From the NCBI GenBank assembly GCA_004369045.1, contig ML213514.1, positions 728,596 to 792,595 of the forward strand: DNA of 64,000 nucleotides, read 5' to 3'. The translations under genes were made by a program, and so were the position numbers. The notes under the pieces were generated by a model. The model was not told the DNA's origin. It saw only the letters and a program-made list of their open reading frames with translations, and ran no database searches. The stretch's first letter is position 1. Each line of letters opens with the position of its first letter. This stretch comes from Heliocybe sulcata (lineage: Eukaryota; Basidiomycota; Agaricomycetes; Gloeophyllales; Gloeophyllaceae). Below are positions 31,934 to 42,570 of the stretch, in pieces.

Positions 31934-33798
31934 ATGCAAGAACAATCAACAGAAGAGCTCATCCAGCGGTTACTCCCTACCCTCCTTCGGGAGCTCTCGA
32001 ATACCGCGCCCTCCGGCCCCGGCTCGAGTGCCTTCGCTGGCTACACCACGGCTCCCCGGTCTAATTTGTCGACGCCTCCTCTGCTCTCGGCGCCGCTCAG
32101 TCGGTCGCCGTCGGCAGTCAGCAGTATCAGTATCTCTCCTACTGCAGAGTATCGCCCTAGAAGTCCGCCTGGACATTGGCGCTGCGCTGGTAACGTCAAT
32201 GCGCCTGCATACCCTCCGATGTACGATATACAGCCACCAGTTGCTCCTCCTTCGAGGACCCCGCCGCCTGTCACGATTGTGTTCGCCTCTGATCCGTCGA
32301 GGTCACCTTCACCGCTAACCCCCAAAGATGAAGGACCAGAGCCTCCAACAGGCTCGCCGTTGGCTGTTTCAATTGCGACAGAGCACGATCGCTATTTCTT
32401 TGCTGACGGCACGGTGACGTTCATGGTACATTTCAGACACTCTTCCACCTCGAGCAGTTTGTCTGAGATTCCTATCATAGGTCGAGGAGACACTCTTCAG
32501 AGTCCACCGATTCTTCTTCGAGCGAGACTCTGCATTGTTTCGGGACCAGTTATTCATGCATCCGCAAGAGCATCTTGGGCAGCCCGTTGTCGAGCTTAAA
32601 GACTGCACTGTCCTAGATTTTGAGCGGTTCCTGGGCGTCCTATATCCGAAGTGCGTATCTCTGTGTGGCTCGTGTGATCCGTGCTGAGGCATATTGCTCC
32701 CAGTGATTTTGACCAGCATATGGCTACGACTCTGGAAGAATGGACGTCCATTCTGGCTCTTGCCACCCGATGGAGCTTCGAGTCTATCCGTCGCCTCGCC
32801 GTTGGCAAGGTATTCCCTCTGGCGTCGCCTATCGACAAAGTGGTTCTCGGCCATAAATACGAAATTGCAGACTGGTTGGGTGGTGCCTATGTGGATATAT
32901 GCGTGCGCCAGGACCCGGTCTCCGATGATGAAGCGGAACAGCTCGGGGCTAAGGAGGTTGCCAGGATCTCGCGGGTGCGCGAGAGGATCTTGAGGGAACA
33001 GTTGGCGACATCTGATCCCTTGGCAATGAGGAAACTTGTCGGAAAGGAGTTCCAGCTGCAGGAAGAGATAACTGATGGCTTCGAGGTCTCCGAAGAGAGT
33101 AGGCAGCCTGAAGAAGATACTAGCGATGCTACGGCACAAGAGCAGACCTCGCGAGGAGAGGAGTTAGATCAGACCGAACCAGCTGTCGTGGGCGGTACAG
33201 AAGACGATGTTCAAACAGGGCATGCAGGCGAAGAGGAAGATTGCGCTTTGTTTGGCGGTGGGCCTGGTTTGTCTGCGGCCCTCCTTCCGGGATCGACATG
33301 TGAATTGCTGCCGGCGGATGAAGCGGACGCGAAGGATAGCGAGCGGAAAGACGAATATCCGGTTCCCTCAACCACGACACCTGGGACTTCCCCTTCTTTC
33401 CTGCGGGGAGGTTGGGGTAGCAACAGCGCAAGTAACGGGTGGGGACGCCTCAGCCCAGGTGAGATCAACGCCCTGCCCAAATTATAACTCGAACTGACGG
33501 AGCGACAAATAGATTTTGTCCAGTTATCCCCGGGTCAATCGAGCTTAAACCCGGCAGGTAAGAGAAACAGTCAACTCTGGCTGACCAAACGAGGTTACTC
33601 ACATGCAGATACGTCGCTTGAATGATTGTAGAAGGCTTGATGCCGTCGGTCTGTGAACGAAGGACGAAACCCGTTGCTGACGGATCTGTCGAGAGGCGAG
33701 TAGCTGAGGAAGAGGAAGATGGTGTCGAGCGGGTCGAGTCTGCTTCAAATTTTACGAAAAAGAAGCTCAAGATACGGAAGTCTAAGAAAGGCTGGTAG
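31934..33798 (+). CDS. BTB/POZ-domain protein, tandem copy 3
   Basis: Exons 31934-32425, 32481-32650, 32704-33458, 33513-33557 and 33632-33798 join to 542 residues. The start MQEQSTEELIQRLLPTLLRE precedes a proline-rich segment. The BTB core reads FFADGTVTFMVEETLFRVHR, FFFERDSALFRDQLFMHPQE, VVELKDCTVLDFERFLGVLY, TLEEWTSILALATRWSFESI, then ASPIDKVVLGHKYEIADWLG and DEAEQLGAKEVARISRVRER. The central BTB half is very close to copy 2, while the acidic tail has diverged. It ends with the basic ASNFTKKKLKIRKSKKGW, like the lysine-rich end of copy 2. Copy 3 has one more intron in the tail (33459-33512), where copy 2 reads through. The two copies are clearly tandem duplicates. Function is unknown beyond protein-protein interaction. 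Confidence 0.85.
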
Positions 33799-35377
33799 GC
33801 AGCTACTAGAGTTCTCCGGTGAACAGTAGAATCTAAAGTAGAGCTTCAAACTCCAAATCCGGATAATAATGCTCGAATTGAATGTGGGCGGAACTATCAT
33901 GAGGCCCATCTGACAATCGTCCGCGAGAAGCCGGGCTCACTAGTACTTGGGGGTAGCCGGCCACCGCTCACGTGGCATTTTTACGAGTCCTGTGGTAGCG
34001 TTGTGATTAAGTAACACTAAATATAATACTATACATATAATACTACAGTGATCCCGGTAAATAAAACCCTCCAGTTGAATATACTTCACGCATCGTGCCA
34101 TAGAATCGGGCTCAACTGACCTGCGCCACCGACTACAAGTCCCATTCAACGCGTATTCCCACGGTAACAGAGGTGAATTCGACAGGTTTGAAGGGTGAGG
34201 GATGCTAAAGGGGTGATAAAATCTCGAAAATATTTCATTACGCAGGTCCCATTCTCATATGCTTATATTCAAAATTTGAGGTGCAAAATAGTGAGCATCA
34301 TGGAGACCGACAAGAATTAGTGATCGGGACCACTACAAAACGCGTTTCGTACTCCGCTTGTAGTCTCAATAGGGGCGGGGTTTCATTTGAGTGTATTGAT
34401 AACTACAAAGACGTTCATACTCCGATTACTCGGCATCTACTTTCCCACGGCGGGAACGTTCGGCAGCGCGCCCAAAAAATGCATGCAAAGACTCATCTTT
34501 CGTAAACTCAGGACTCGTAACCCAGCTTAGGCTTGTATGGAGTTGGAATAATTGGATGCGGTGAATCCGATTCTACTTCGTCATAAGGTGAGCGCTTGAG
34601 CCACAGCTTCAACATTTCGCTGTTCAGAAGGTTCGCCGGTCGCCTGCCACATACCATGCTTAGGCGATGAATGTTTTTGAAGGGATTTCTTGTTTACATA
34701 TCATCCGTCCTGTGCTTGGGTATCTGTCTGCGTACTGCACGCATGGTCTGGATCAGAAGGAATCATGTCGGCGTATCTAAAAAACCCCATGGCCCAAGTC
34801 TGTGATTTGCTGATGTCTTCTCACCCGCCCGGCCGACATCTCCCATTACCCACTCAGAAATACTCTCGATGCTTGCGCCTTTGAGCAATACATCAGATGC
34901 TCACAAAGCATTGGCGTGACATGGTCGCGGTTATGACCGCCCCAGTCCGTTTCCAATCCTTCAAAGGAAAACAGCTTCTCGCGGTTGCTCGCCGTTCGAC
35001 ATGTATGGTCCAAGTTATCTCAGGAAATCAGAGAATGAATACGCACGTTTCTAAGGCCGTGAGGCATCTCGGGAACGCCTGAGTAAACGGACGTCTCTGC
35101 CGGTGCTCTGCGGTCTGGATGCCGTCCAAATGCCTGCTGTCTGCTGCCGTCAGTCCAACATAAACAATGTAATTGTCCATGCTAGAGAAAACTTTCTAGG
35201 GAAGGATATAAGAAAGCAAGGGTAGAGTTCTACGTCGATATAATTCAAGCCGTCCCGCACCCACAGCGATCACCGTGAAGGCATCATAGGGGAATCGTGA
35301 GAAGGATCGGAGCAGCCTTACCGAGCATCGATTTCATCGTATCTGCGCGTCTGTAATCTTCACCTCTATCCATCATC
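33799..35377. other. 1.6-kb gene-poor spacer, partly AT-rich
   Basis: No gene is recognised. The part 33990-34300 is AT-rich with ATAATACTATACATATAATA-like runs and might be a degraded repeat, but I found no paired inverted or direct ends. The last 200 bp must hold the promoter of the transketolase-like gene. Confidence 0.4.
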
Positions 35378-37695
35378 ATGCCCGGTGCAGACAGCGCGTT
35401 CCCCATTGACCTCAAGAAGCTTAAAAAGTGAGTGTTAGATAGATGTGAGCTGGGCGACACGACTGACGATGGGCGCAGGCTCAAGCTCGACCCGTCCAAG
35501 CCACAACTGACGGAGGAGGAGAAGTCGACGCTTCTATTCAACGTTCAGTTGCTCCGTGATGCTATTGTGCTCTTCACGGCGACGGGTGCAGCGAGGGGAG
35601 TGAGCGGGCACACAGGTAAGCCTTATGTGTCGCTCCTGCAAGTATGATGACGACTAAGGCAACTGTGATACCTAAACAGGCGGTGCCTACGACACTGTAC
35701 CGGAAGTTGTCCTGCTTCTGTCTCTCTTCGAGAACTCCGAGAAATTCTACCCTATCATTTTCGATGAAGCGGGTGAGTGGAATGGGATCTTGCATTCGAC
35801 TCGCGTTGATCAGCCCGTCAGGCCATCGTGTTGCAACCCAATACCTTTTGTCTGCTCTGCGGGGGGATCTTCCGGCCGAGCACCTGCTTCACTACCGTGA
35901 GGCCAACTCGAAGCTCCCTGGTCACCCCGAGCTTGGCCTCACTCCTGGTGTCAGGTTTTCGTCCGGCCGTCTGGGCCACATGTGGCCCCTTGTTAATGGT
36001 GTCGCCATGGCGAACCGCAAAAAGACGGTCTTCTGCTTGGGCTCTGACGGCTCGCAGCAGGAGGGCAACGACGCTGAGGCTGCGCGCCTCGCGGTTGCCC
36101 AGAAGCTCAACGTGAAGTTGCTCATCGACGACAACGACGTTACGATTGCTGGCCACCCTTCCGAGTACTTGCCCGGTTATGACCTCACCAAGACGCTCGA
36201 GGGCCACGGCCTCAAAGTCGCGACTGTCCAGGGTGAGGACTTCGACGCGCTCTGGAGCGGTCTCTGCGAGGTGATCAACTATGACGGTCCCGCTGCGCGT
36301 AAGTCGCACACTTCGTTTCGCTAATGCAGATGCTAATAGTTCCCCAGTTATCTCCAAGCGTGTCATGGCACCCGGTATCCCTGACATTGAGGGCAGCTCG
36401 CACGGCCACGACGTCATCCCCGTCAAGTCTGCTCTCAAGTACTTCCAAATGCGAGGCTACCCTGAGTCCATGGCTGGGGATATACTCAACAACATCAAGC
36501 CCTCGTCCGTGCCGTACCTGCACGTTGGCTCGACCAAGGAGGTCGGCGCGAACCGTGTTGTCTTTGGCGAGGCCGTCAACACTGTGCTGGACGAGCTGAG
36601 CAAGGAGGAGGCAGCGGAGAAGGTCATGGTCATCGACTCCGATCTCGAGGGCTCGACGGGCTTGAAGGCCATCCACCAGAAGCACCCCGAGGTCTTCATC
36701 GGGTCCGGGATCATGGAGCGCGGCAACTTCTCCGCCGCTGCCGGCTTCGGTTTCTCGCCAGACAAGTTCGGCGTGTTCTCCACCTTCTCTGCGTTCCTCG
36801 AGATGGTCATCTCGGAGGTGACGATGGCGCGGCTGAACCACTGCAACGTGCTCTGCCACTTCTCGCACTCCGGTGTCGATGAGATGGCGGACAACACGTG
36901 CCACTTCGGTGTGAACAACTTGTTCGCGGATAACGGCCTGTCGGATACGCACTCGTGGCTGTATTTCCCGGCGGATGCGCTGCAGATGACAAAGGTCGTG
37001 CGCAAGGTGTTCTTCGACACGGGTGTGCGGTTCATCTTCTCGACGCGCTCGAAGGTGCCGTATATTCTGAAGGAGGACGGCAAGACGAAGTTCTTCGGCG
37101 ATGACTACGAGTTCGTACCGGGCAAGGACGAGGTCATCTGCAAGGGGACGGCCGGATACGTCGTCAGTTACGGGGACATGCTCTACAGGGCGTGGGACGC
37201 TGTCCTGCGCTGCAGGCAAGAGGGCATCGATGTCGGTCTGATCAACAAGCCCACTCTCAACTTGGTGGACGAGCAGGTAAGCAGCGTCATATTCTGTTCA
37301 AGTGAAGTTGGATCCTAACGGGGTTTCGTGCAGGCTATCATGGACTACGGCTCCAAGCCCTTCGTGCTCGTCGTCGAGTCTCTCAACCAGAAGACTGGTC
37401 TTGGCTCTAAGATGGGCACCTGGCTGCTCGAGCGCCAGCTCACGCCCAAGTACGGATATATGGGTGCCGTCAAGGAGGGTGAGTACCCTTCATCACATTG
37501 GGTTATATTGCATTGCTGACTATCACCCGTCTAGGCTGCGGTGGCCTCCAGGAGCAGATTCCCTTCCAGGGTCTGGACCCACAATGTGCGTACTGTTCAT
37601 CCGCGTCATCGGAAGCTGAGGGCTGACAACGTCTTCATCTAGCCATCATCGTCAAGGTCCACCAGCTCTCTGCTGCTGATGCCAACAGGCACTAA
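35378..37695 (+). CDS. Divergent transketolase-like thiamine-diphosphate enzyme
   Basis: Eight exons (35378-35427, 35479-35615, 35680-35772, 35822-36298, 36348-37276, 37334-37478, 37535-37585, 37643-37695) join to 644 residues, near transketolase size. The order of PP, Pyr and C-terminal domains is conserved. The ThDP/metal motif reads GSDGSQQEGNDAEAARLAVA and runs to KLLIDDND. The helix with the catalytic glutamate reads GSGIMERGNFSAAAGFGFS, where ERGN replaces the usual REHAM. The substrate loop FSHSGVDEMADNTCHFGVNN replaces the typical HDSIGLGEDGPTHQP. The early histidine motif is SGHTGGAYDTVP rather than SGHPGGPMS. So the fold and cofactor site are supported, but the substrate pocket differs from the pentose-phosphate enzyme; ketol transfer is inferred and the substrate unknown. 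No PTS1 or mitochondrial signal is seen. Confidence 0.82.
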
Positions 37696-38031
37696 GCACT
37701 AAGCGACCAGCGCGCGATTATAGATGGCGGTGTACAAACGTAACAGTCGAGACTGTAGGAAGTAGGAAGGAAAAGAAATCATGTAATAGTCATGTATAGA
37801 CAAAATCAAGAATACTGTGTCGAGCACGGCTCGCGTTCGTATTTCCCTCGTATTTCCTGTGGCATAGGGTCATGGAGCTTCTGAGCCTCAATCCGTGATC
37901 ATGCAGGACGTTAAGCTGAGCGAAGGAGAGCATGCCAAGAAGCATTGGATCACAATATTAATGCGGCAATGAGTGGAGAGGAATGATGCAGGCATGTCAG
38001 GTGCAGGTAAAATCGCCATTTTTCGTTCTCC
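37696..38031. terminator. Convergent 3' region
   Basis: The transketolase-like gene and the RNA exonuclease gene end toward each other over 335 bp. Both 3' ends must be formed here. No gene is seen. Confidence 0.4.
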
Positions 38032-40348
38032 CTACTTGATCCCAAGAAATAAGAGGCCCCTCTTTGCTTTTTCAACCTCCTCCTCTAGATCCCTCGCATC
38101 CTGGTTTGTCCACCACACTGCCTTATCCAGATCCGTCATCGTCTTGCCCTCCCTCAACGCCGTCTCAAACGCCGTTTTCTTCGCATTCAGGGTGGACATC
38201 GCCCGCGGATCAGAGTGGCCCGTAAAAATAATGAGGGCAGTGCATGGTGGCAGAGAGGCGTGGAGGGTGGTAAGGTGGTGGTTCAGCCGCTCGAGAATGG
38301 CTGGGATGTCTGGTTCGGAGTCGGTAGGTGCCGAGGACTCGGATGGGCGATTCGTGATCCCTGCACAATGTGGATTGTATCGTAAGGCCACACGACAACC
38401 TTCAAATAACGACTTACACCCCAGTGCATCTGCAAGCGCGTTGAACCGCCCGAACACGAACTGGTGGTCTGGGATTACACGCTGCACGCCCTCGAAGATC
38501 TCCTCGTCCGTCTTGCATGCAACCGTAGAGGTCGCCTTCGCTCCGTGCATCGACGCGGGGTTGCCGTGGTCCACAACTGCGGAGCGGATCGGGCCACCAC
38601 CCGCGCCGGCTCGCCCGGACGAACGCGCCATGCGCTCGAAGATGGACTCAAAGTCGGTTTTAAACTCGCCGTAACCGGGCCCTGCATTGGATGAGCATCA
38701 GCCAAGATGCACGAGCATGAAGGACTGTAAACGCACCGTTGTCGATCTTCTTCTTCAACAAGTCCAAACAGGCTCGGGCATCCTCCTCGGGGTCATGTCC
38801 GCCCTCTCCTCTTGCCTGTATAACGCGCCCGCACCACTTCTTCGTGAGCCACGCGAGTGCAGGCTTGAACGGGCGCCCGCGGGGATGGTGGAAGAGCACT
38901 GCGGTGTCAATGCAGTAGGGGTGGCTCATTTTGAGGGTTTTGAGATCGGATTCGAGGGAGTGCCCGAGGAGGATGGGCGTGGGCGTCGTGGAAAGGAGGG
39001 AGAGAATCTCGGATTGGACTTCCGTGAAGGTGGTGGTGACGTCGGCAAGGACATCGGCGGTTATGCCTGACCAGCTGTGATTGGATTCAGTTTCGAATGC
39101 AAATGGCGATGAGGGAATGTGTTCAGAAGGGGACGTAAACGCACCGGGTTAGGTAGTCCAGGATGGGCTTCTGCGGCTTAGCGAGGCGGTCGTAGATGAC
39201 CTTGCCAGTTGCGTACTCGATAATGCACACGCGCGCTAGTTCTTTGCCATCCTCTGTCAGACACTGTTTCGAGTGTGAAGGTTTTTGAAAAGCGAGGCTA
39301 AACTCGAAAACCACTTACCATCTCGCAGTCGATAGCGTACACAGGCGAGGTAGCCTGCAGGCTGGACGAGATGCCGGGCTCGGGTGTCTCTACCCAGCCT
39401 TCGGCCTTGACGTAGGCGCTGCTCATGTAGGAGGCGATGGGGTAGTCGTTCTCGACCATTTGCTCGAGGGTGAGAAGGTAGCGGGCTGGGGATTTCTCGA
39501 AGGCGCGTTCGGCTGCATGATATTAGCGTCAGCTATTAAAGTGGGTATCAGATGCAACTGACTCGTACACTGGACCCTCTGCTGCTGTCTACGCTTCTTT
39601 TCCTCGCCTGTCACGGGGCCGTGGAAGAATTCCGCCATGACAGAGTGCATCTTGGTAGCATCTCCGGGAGCGCGCGTCGGGCAAGCATGGCTATACGTGG
39701 AAGAGATGAAGGGGACCCCGGTTTGTGACGTGGACGGCGATGGGGCTGGGATCGAGACAGGGACGTTTGGATTGACCGTAGCATCAGTCGGACGTGGCGG
39801 CAGGGAAAGAGTCTCGCGAGTGATGCCAGGGATGAGCAGAGCTACTACCTTCGGCACACACGATGGGTTCTAGGCATACTTAGACATGCGTGGAGGAGAG
39901 GTTAGGTGAACTGGTAATACCTCGACTTGAACCCACGATGGAGGAGGCGCGTCCGCGACAAGGTGTAGAACTAGATCACGTATGTCCTGGATGTCAGTTA
40001 GCTCGTGGAATCATGAATACATGATGACATACGTTAATGCCTACTGCCTCCCTCCGCTTCACAATTTCGCCCTTCGAGTACATAAACCTTGGAGGACTTG
40101 CCTTAACAAATACGGTCGAACAAGCTTCATGACTCGATACGAGAGCATAGGCGCACCTCCATCTTCGCCATTTTTTTCTTTATCTTCTTAGCCTTGCCCT
40201 TCTCGACTTTGAACCATTCGCCGTCCTCCTCTGTCACGTCCTGCTGAACGGGCCCTTGCGACATTGGCGGCGAGACCTTGATTTTCTTGTGCGCGGGCGA
40301 GGATATGGGCATTGATGACGACGGCGAACCGCCTTGACTTCGTTTCAT
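38032..40348 (-). CDS. RNA 3'-5' exonuclease of the REX1 type (DEDDh)
   Basis: REX1-type nucleases trim 3' ends of 5S rRNA, tRNA and other RNAs in the nucleus. The start at 40348 (MKRSQGGSPSSSMPISSPAH) leads into a lysine-rich, nuclear-signal-like region (KGKAKKIKKKMAKME). Then follow ASPPRFMYSKGEIVKRREAV, FPV-like linkers, and ASERAFEKSPARYLL-like sequence. The exonuclease domain starts with VYAIDCEMCLTEDGKELARV (Exo I Asp and Glu). Exo II is LLGHSLESDLKTLKM, and Exo III is GGHDPEEDARACLDLLKKKI, with the His and Asp of DEDDh. The C-terminal 240 residues (PDHQFVFGRFNALADALG and a helical end) are less conserved. Introns are about 50-60 nt. All DEDDh residues are present, so an active enzyme is expected. 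Orthology to REX1 rather than REX3/REX4 rests on the overall length and layout. Confidence 0.88.
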
Positions 40349-42008
40349 GTCGCTTACAAGTCTTTGTCGCGGCAGTATTGCTCAGAAACGCAGGACGAAG
40401 CTTGGAACTTGAAAGAAGAAAGAATCCATAGCACAACTTTCGGTAATCCCGCGTGCTAACTGTCTCACGGGAGCGTAACTCGTCGCAGTGAGACGCATCG
40501 TATCTCGACATATGTCGTACCTTCATGAGGCAAAAAGACTTTAAAAGTTGTGGTGCATGTACTGATTCTGCTCATCTTTTTAAGATTCGTGAAGATATTC
40601 AGTTAAGTGTAGACGCACATCCCCCCATTTCTTCCTCGTTCAGTATTAGTATTACTGAAGACATGCATTCCATCAGCGCCAGAAATGCGTTGATCTTCCG
40701 CACTCCAGGATTCAATCAAAAACGTATCCCGGGAACTATGTCAACCAACATTTTTCAAACTACCTTCCGGTCCTTGAAGAATTGATGTCGTGAAGCCGTC
40801 GAGAAATGTGCACTGCAATGTCGACATGTCCACCGGGTTATGGTGGTTCAGCGCTCAGCACGCAGCAATACACATGTGGATCAGACGGCAGCAAGGCATC
40901 CTACACCGTCTCACAACGCATTTATGGGTGGACTGGCGACCGAGTGTCTCAGCCTGCGGCGGCATCCTCCGACCAATGGGTTACCGTCATTCCGCTCGCA
41001 GGCATTTCCAACCCGCGCCATTTGCGCAAGTTCCTCCTCGCCGACTCGGGAAGACCGGGTGTAGCCCGCTGCATCCCGTGAAGCATCGGTTGTCGGCGTC
41101 CACCGCGCATCGCTTCAACATCAGCTAATCCAGGCGGACGGAGGCCTAGCATTCCAGAGTATGTTTGTTCGATCGCATCAATGCTGTCATCAATTTGGCT
41201 GCTGATCTTCAAATATCTCTCGGACCCTAATGGGCCGTAGTTCGACCGGCTGTCCCAAAAGTAGCGGACGCTCTGTCACCAGCGCAGCCGAGCGCCATCC
41301 ACCTGTCTACCAGCGCGATCCAAAGAGTTAGCGAGGCGGAGGCTCGATAATGTCAACCTTCTTCGCATGTCAATATCTCAGAGGCCTTCTAACACCCCCA
41401 GCCAGCAGATTGGCCAAGGATACATGGAGCAGCTTTCTCAGTCATCGATGCTGGCGCCGTCTTGCTGTAACCTTTGCTGCCGATCCGTCCCTCGATTGCG
41501 TAGGAATACTACGTCTCCCGGCATGTCGTCGGAACTGCCCAAGCGGTGTCAAATCAGATAGGGTTGGCGTATTCCATACCACTGAGCCAGTGCCGACGTT
41601 TGTCTTGTGGCTGTTCCTATTCAATTCTCCTTGGAACGGAGTAGTAGGGCTTCCCGAGATTCTCGGACGATGTCCCTTGTCTAAACATTCTGTGCTTTCA
41701 CCAGCATATCAAATGGCACTAGTCTCAAGCGCCAGGAGTGTCGAGCACCGGATTTCCGTCTTTGTTCCTGGTAGCAAGGAGACGTGCTCGACCGCCAGGC
41801 CCTTGCTCTTCCTTTGTCAAACGACAGTCTAAGTTCGGCCTTTCGAATATATCAGACCGTCGTCCGAACAAGTCTCATCATCTACTCATCTGCCGAGGTA
41901 CTCCCCAGGCACGCTGTGCATGCCGTGTTCCGGAGCAAGGACCTGTCGAATAACCTCGCACAATATGCAATGGAGTGCTACGATCAAGCGCATCAGGATT
42001 GCCGCCCT
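40349..42008. other. Unrecognised region, left part
   Basis: Several open frames of 60-160 codons occur (for example 41350-41832 plus and 40949-41212 minus), but none carries a domain I recognise and none extends through plausible splice sites. The sequence is GC-moderate and could be decayed genes or an old repeat. Confidence 0.3.
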
Positions 42009-42570
42009 AGAGCGAAGACCGCTTTTACTAATCGGCTAGCGCTGTCGTGCCTCGGCAAGGTCAAGGTCGGAGCGCGTTCTCTTGCCTGTTCGGATCCTCT
42101 GTCCAAAGTCCTGGCTACTTTCCTCCGTCCCCTCTCGCGGCAGTGTATCTTTGTCCGGCCGTGCGCTGCTTCGTTTCTGTATACTCACGATATGTTTTTT
42201 ATATTTCTTCGGTGCCCACGGAATGTCTTCGAACGCATGTCTCTTCCTTCTTTCTCTGTTCGCCGCTCGAAGAGCCGGTGTTTTGGAGATTGACGTCAAC
42301 TTATGGTACATCAATTCTCGAGAGCGAAGGGCCGCTTTTGCGAATTGATGTCGTGATGGCTCCTCGGCGAGGTGAGGAACGAAGCGTCCCCTTGTCTGTT
42401 CGGATCCGGTGATCCAGTTGCACTTACCTCCGTCCCCTCTCGTGGCGGCGTCTCGGTCTCCGATCATACGTTAGTTCGTTCTTCGTATACTCACGATATG
42501 TTCACGATTCTGTCGGCACCCACGGTTTCTCCCGAACACCGTCTCTGCCGTCTTTTCTCTCCTAGGGAAT
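42009..42570 (+). repeat. Imperfect direct repeat, two copies 312 bp apart
   Basis: A block starting AGAGCGAAGACCGCTTTT at 42009 recurs at 42321 as AGAGCGAAGGGCCGCTTTT. Both continue through CTGTTCGGATCC, CCTCCGTCCCCTCTCG, GTATACTCACGATATGTT, and a GGTGCCCACGG/GGCACCCACGG stretch, in the same order and with similar spacing. Identity is perhaps 65-75% by eye over about 240 bp. Neither copy is clearly coding; the minus strand has a basic open frame (42036-42467) across both. It is an old tandem duplication. Confidence 0.65.

Noticed and set aside
33990-34300. AT-rich stretch as a possible transposon
   Set aside because: No paired ends or target duplication could be found.
36275-37219. 314-codon antisense frame opposite the transketolase-like gene
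   Set aside because: The sense strand carries clear family motifs; the antisense frame is a codon-bias shadow.
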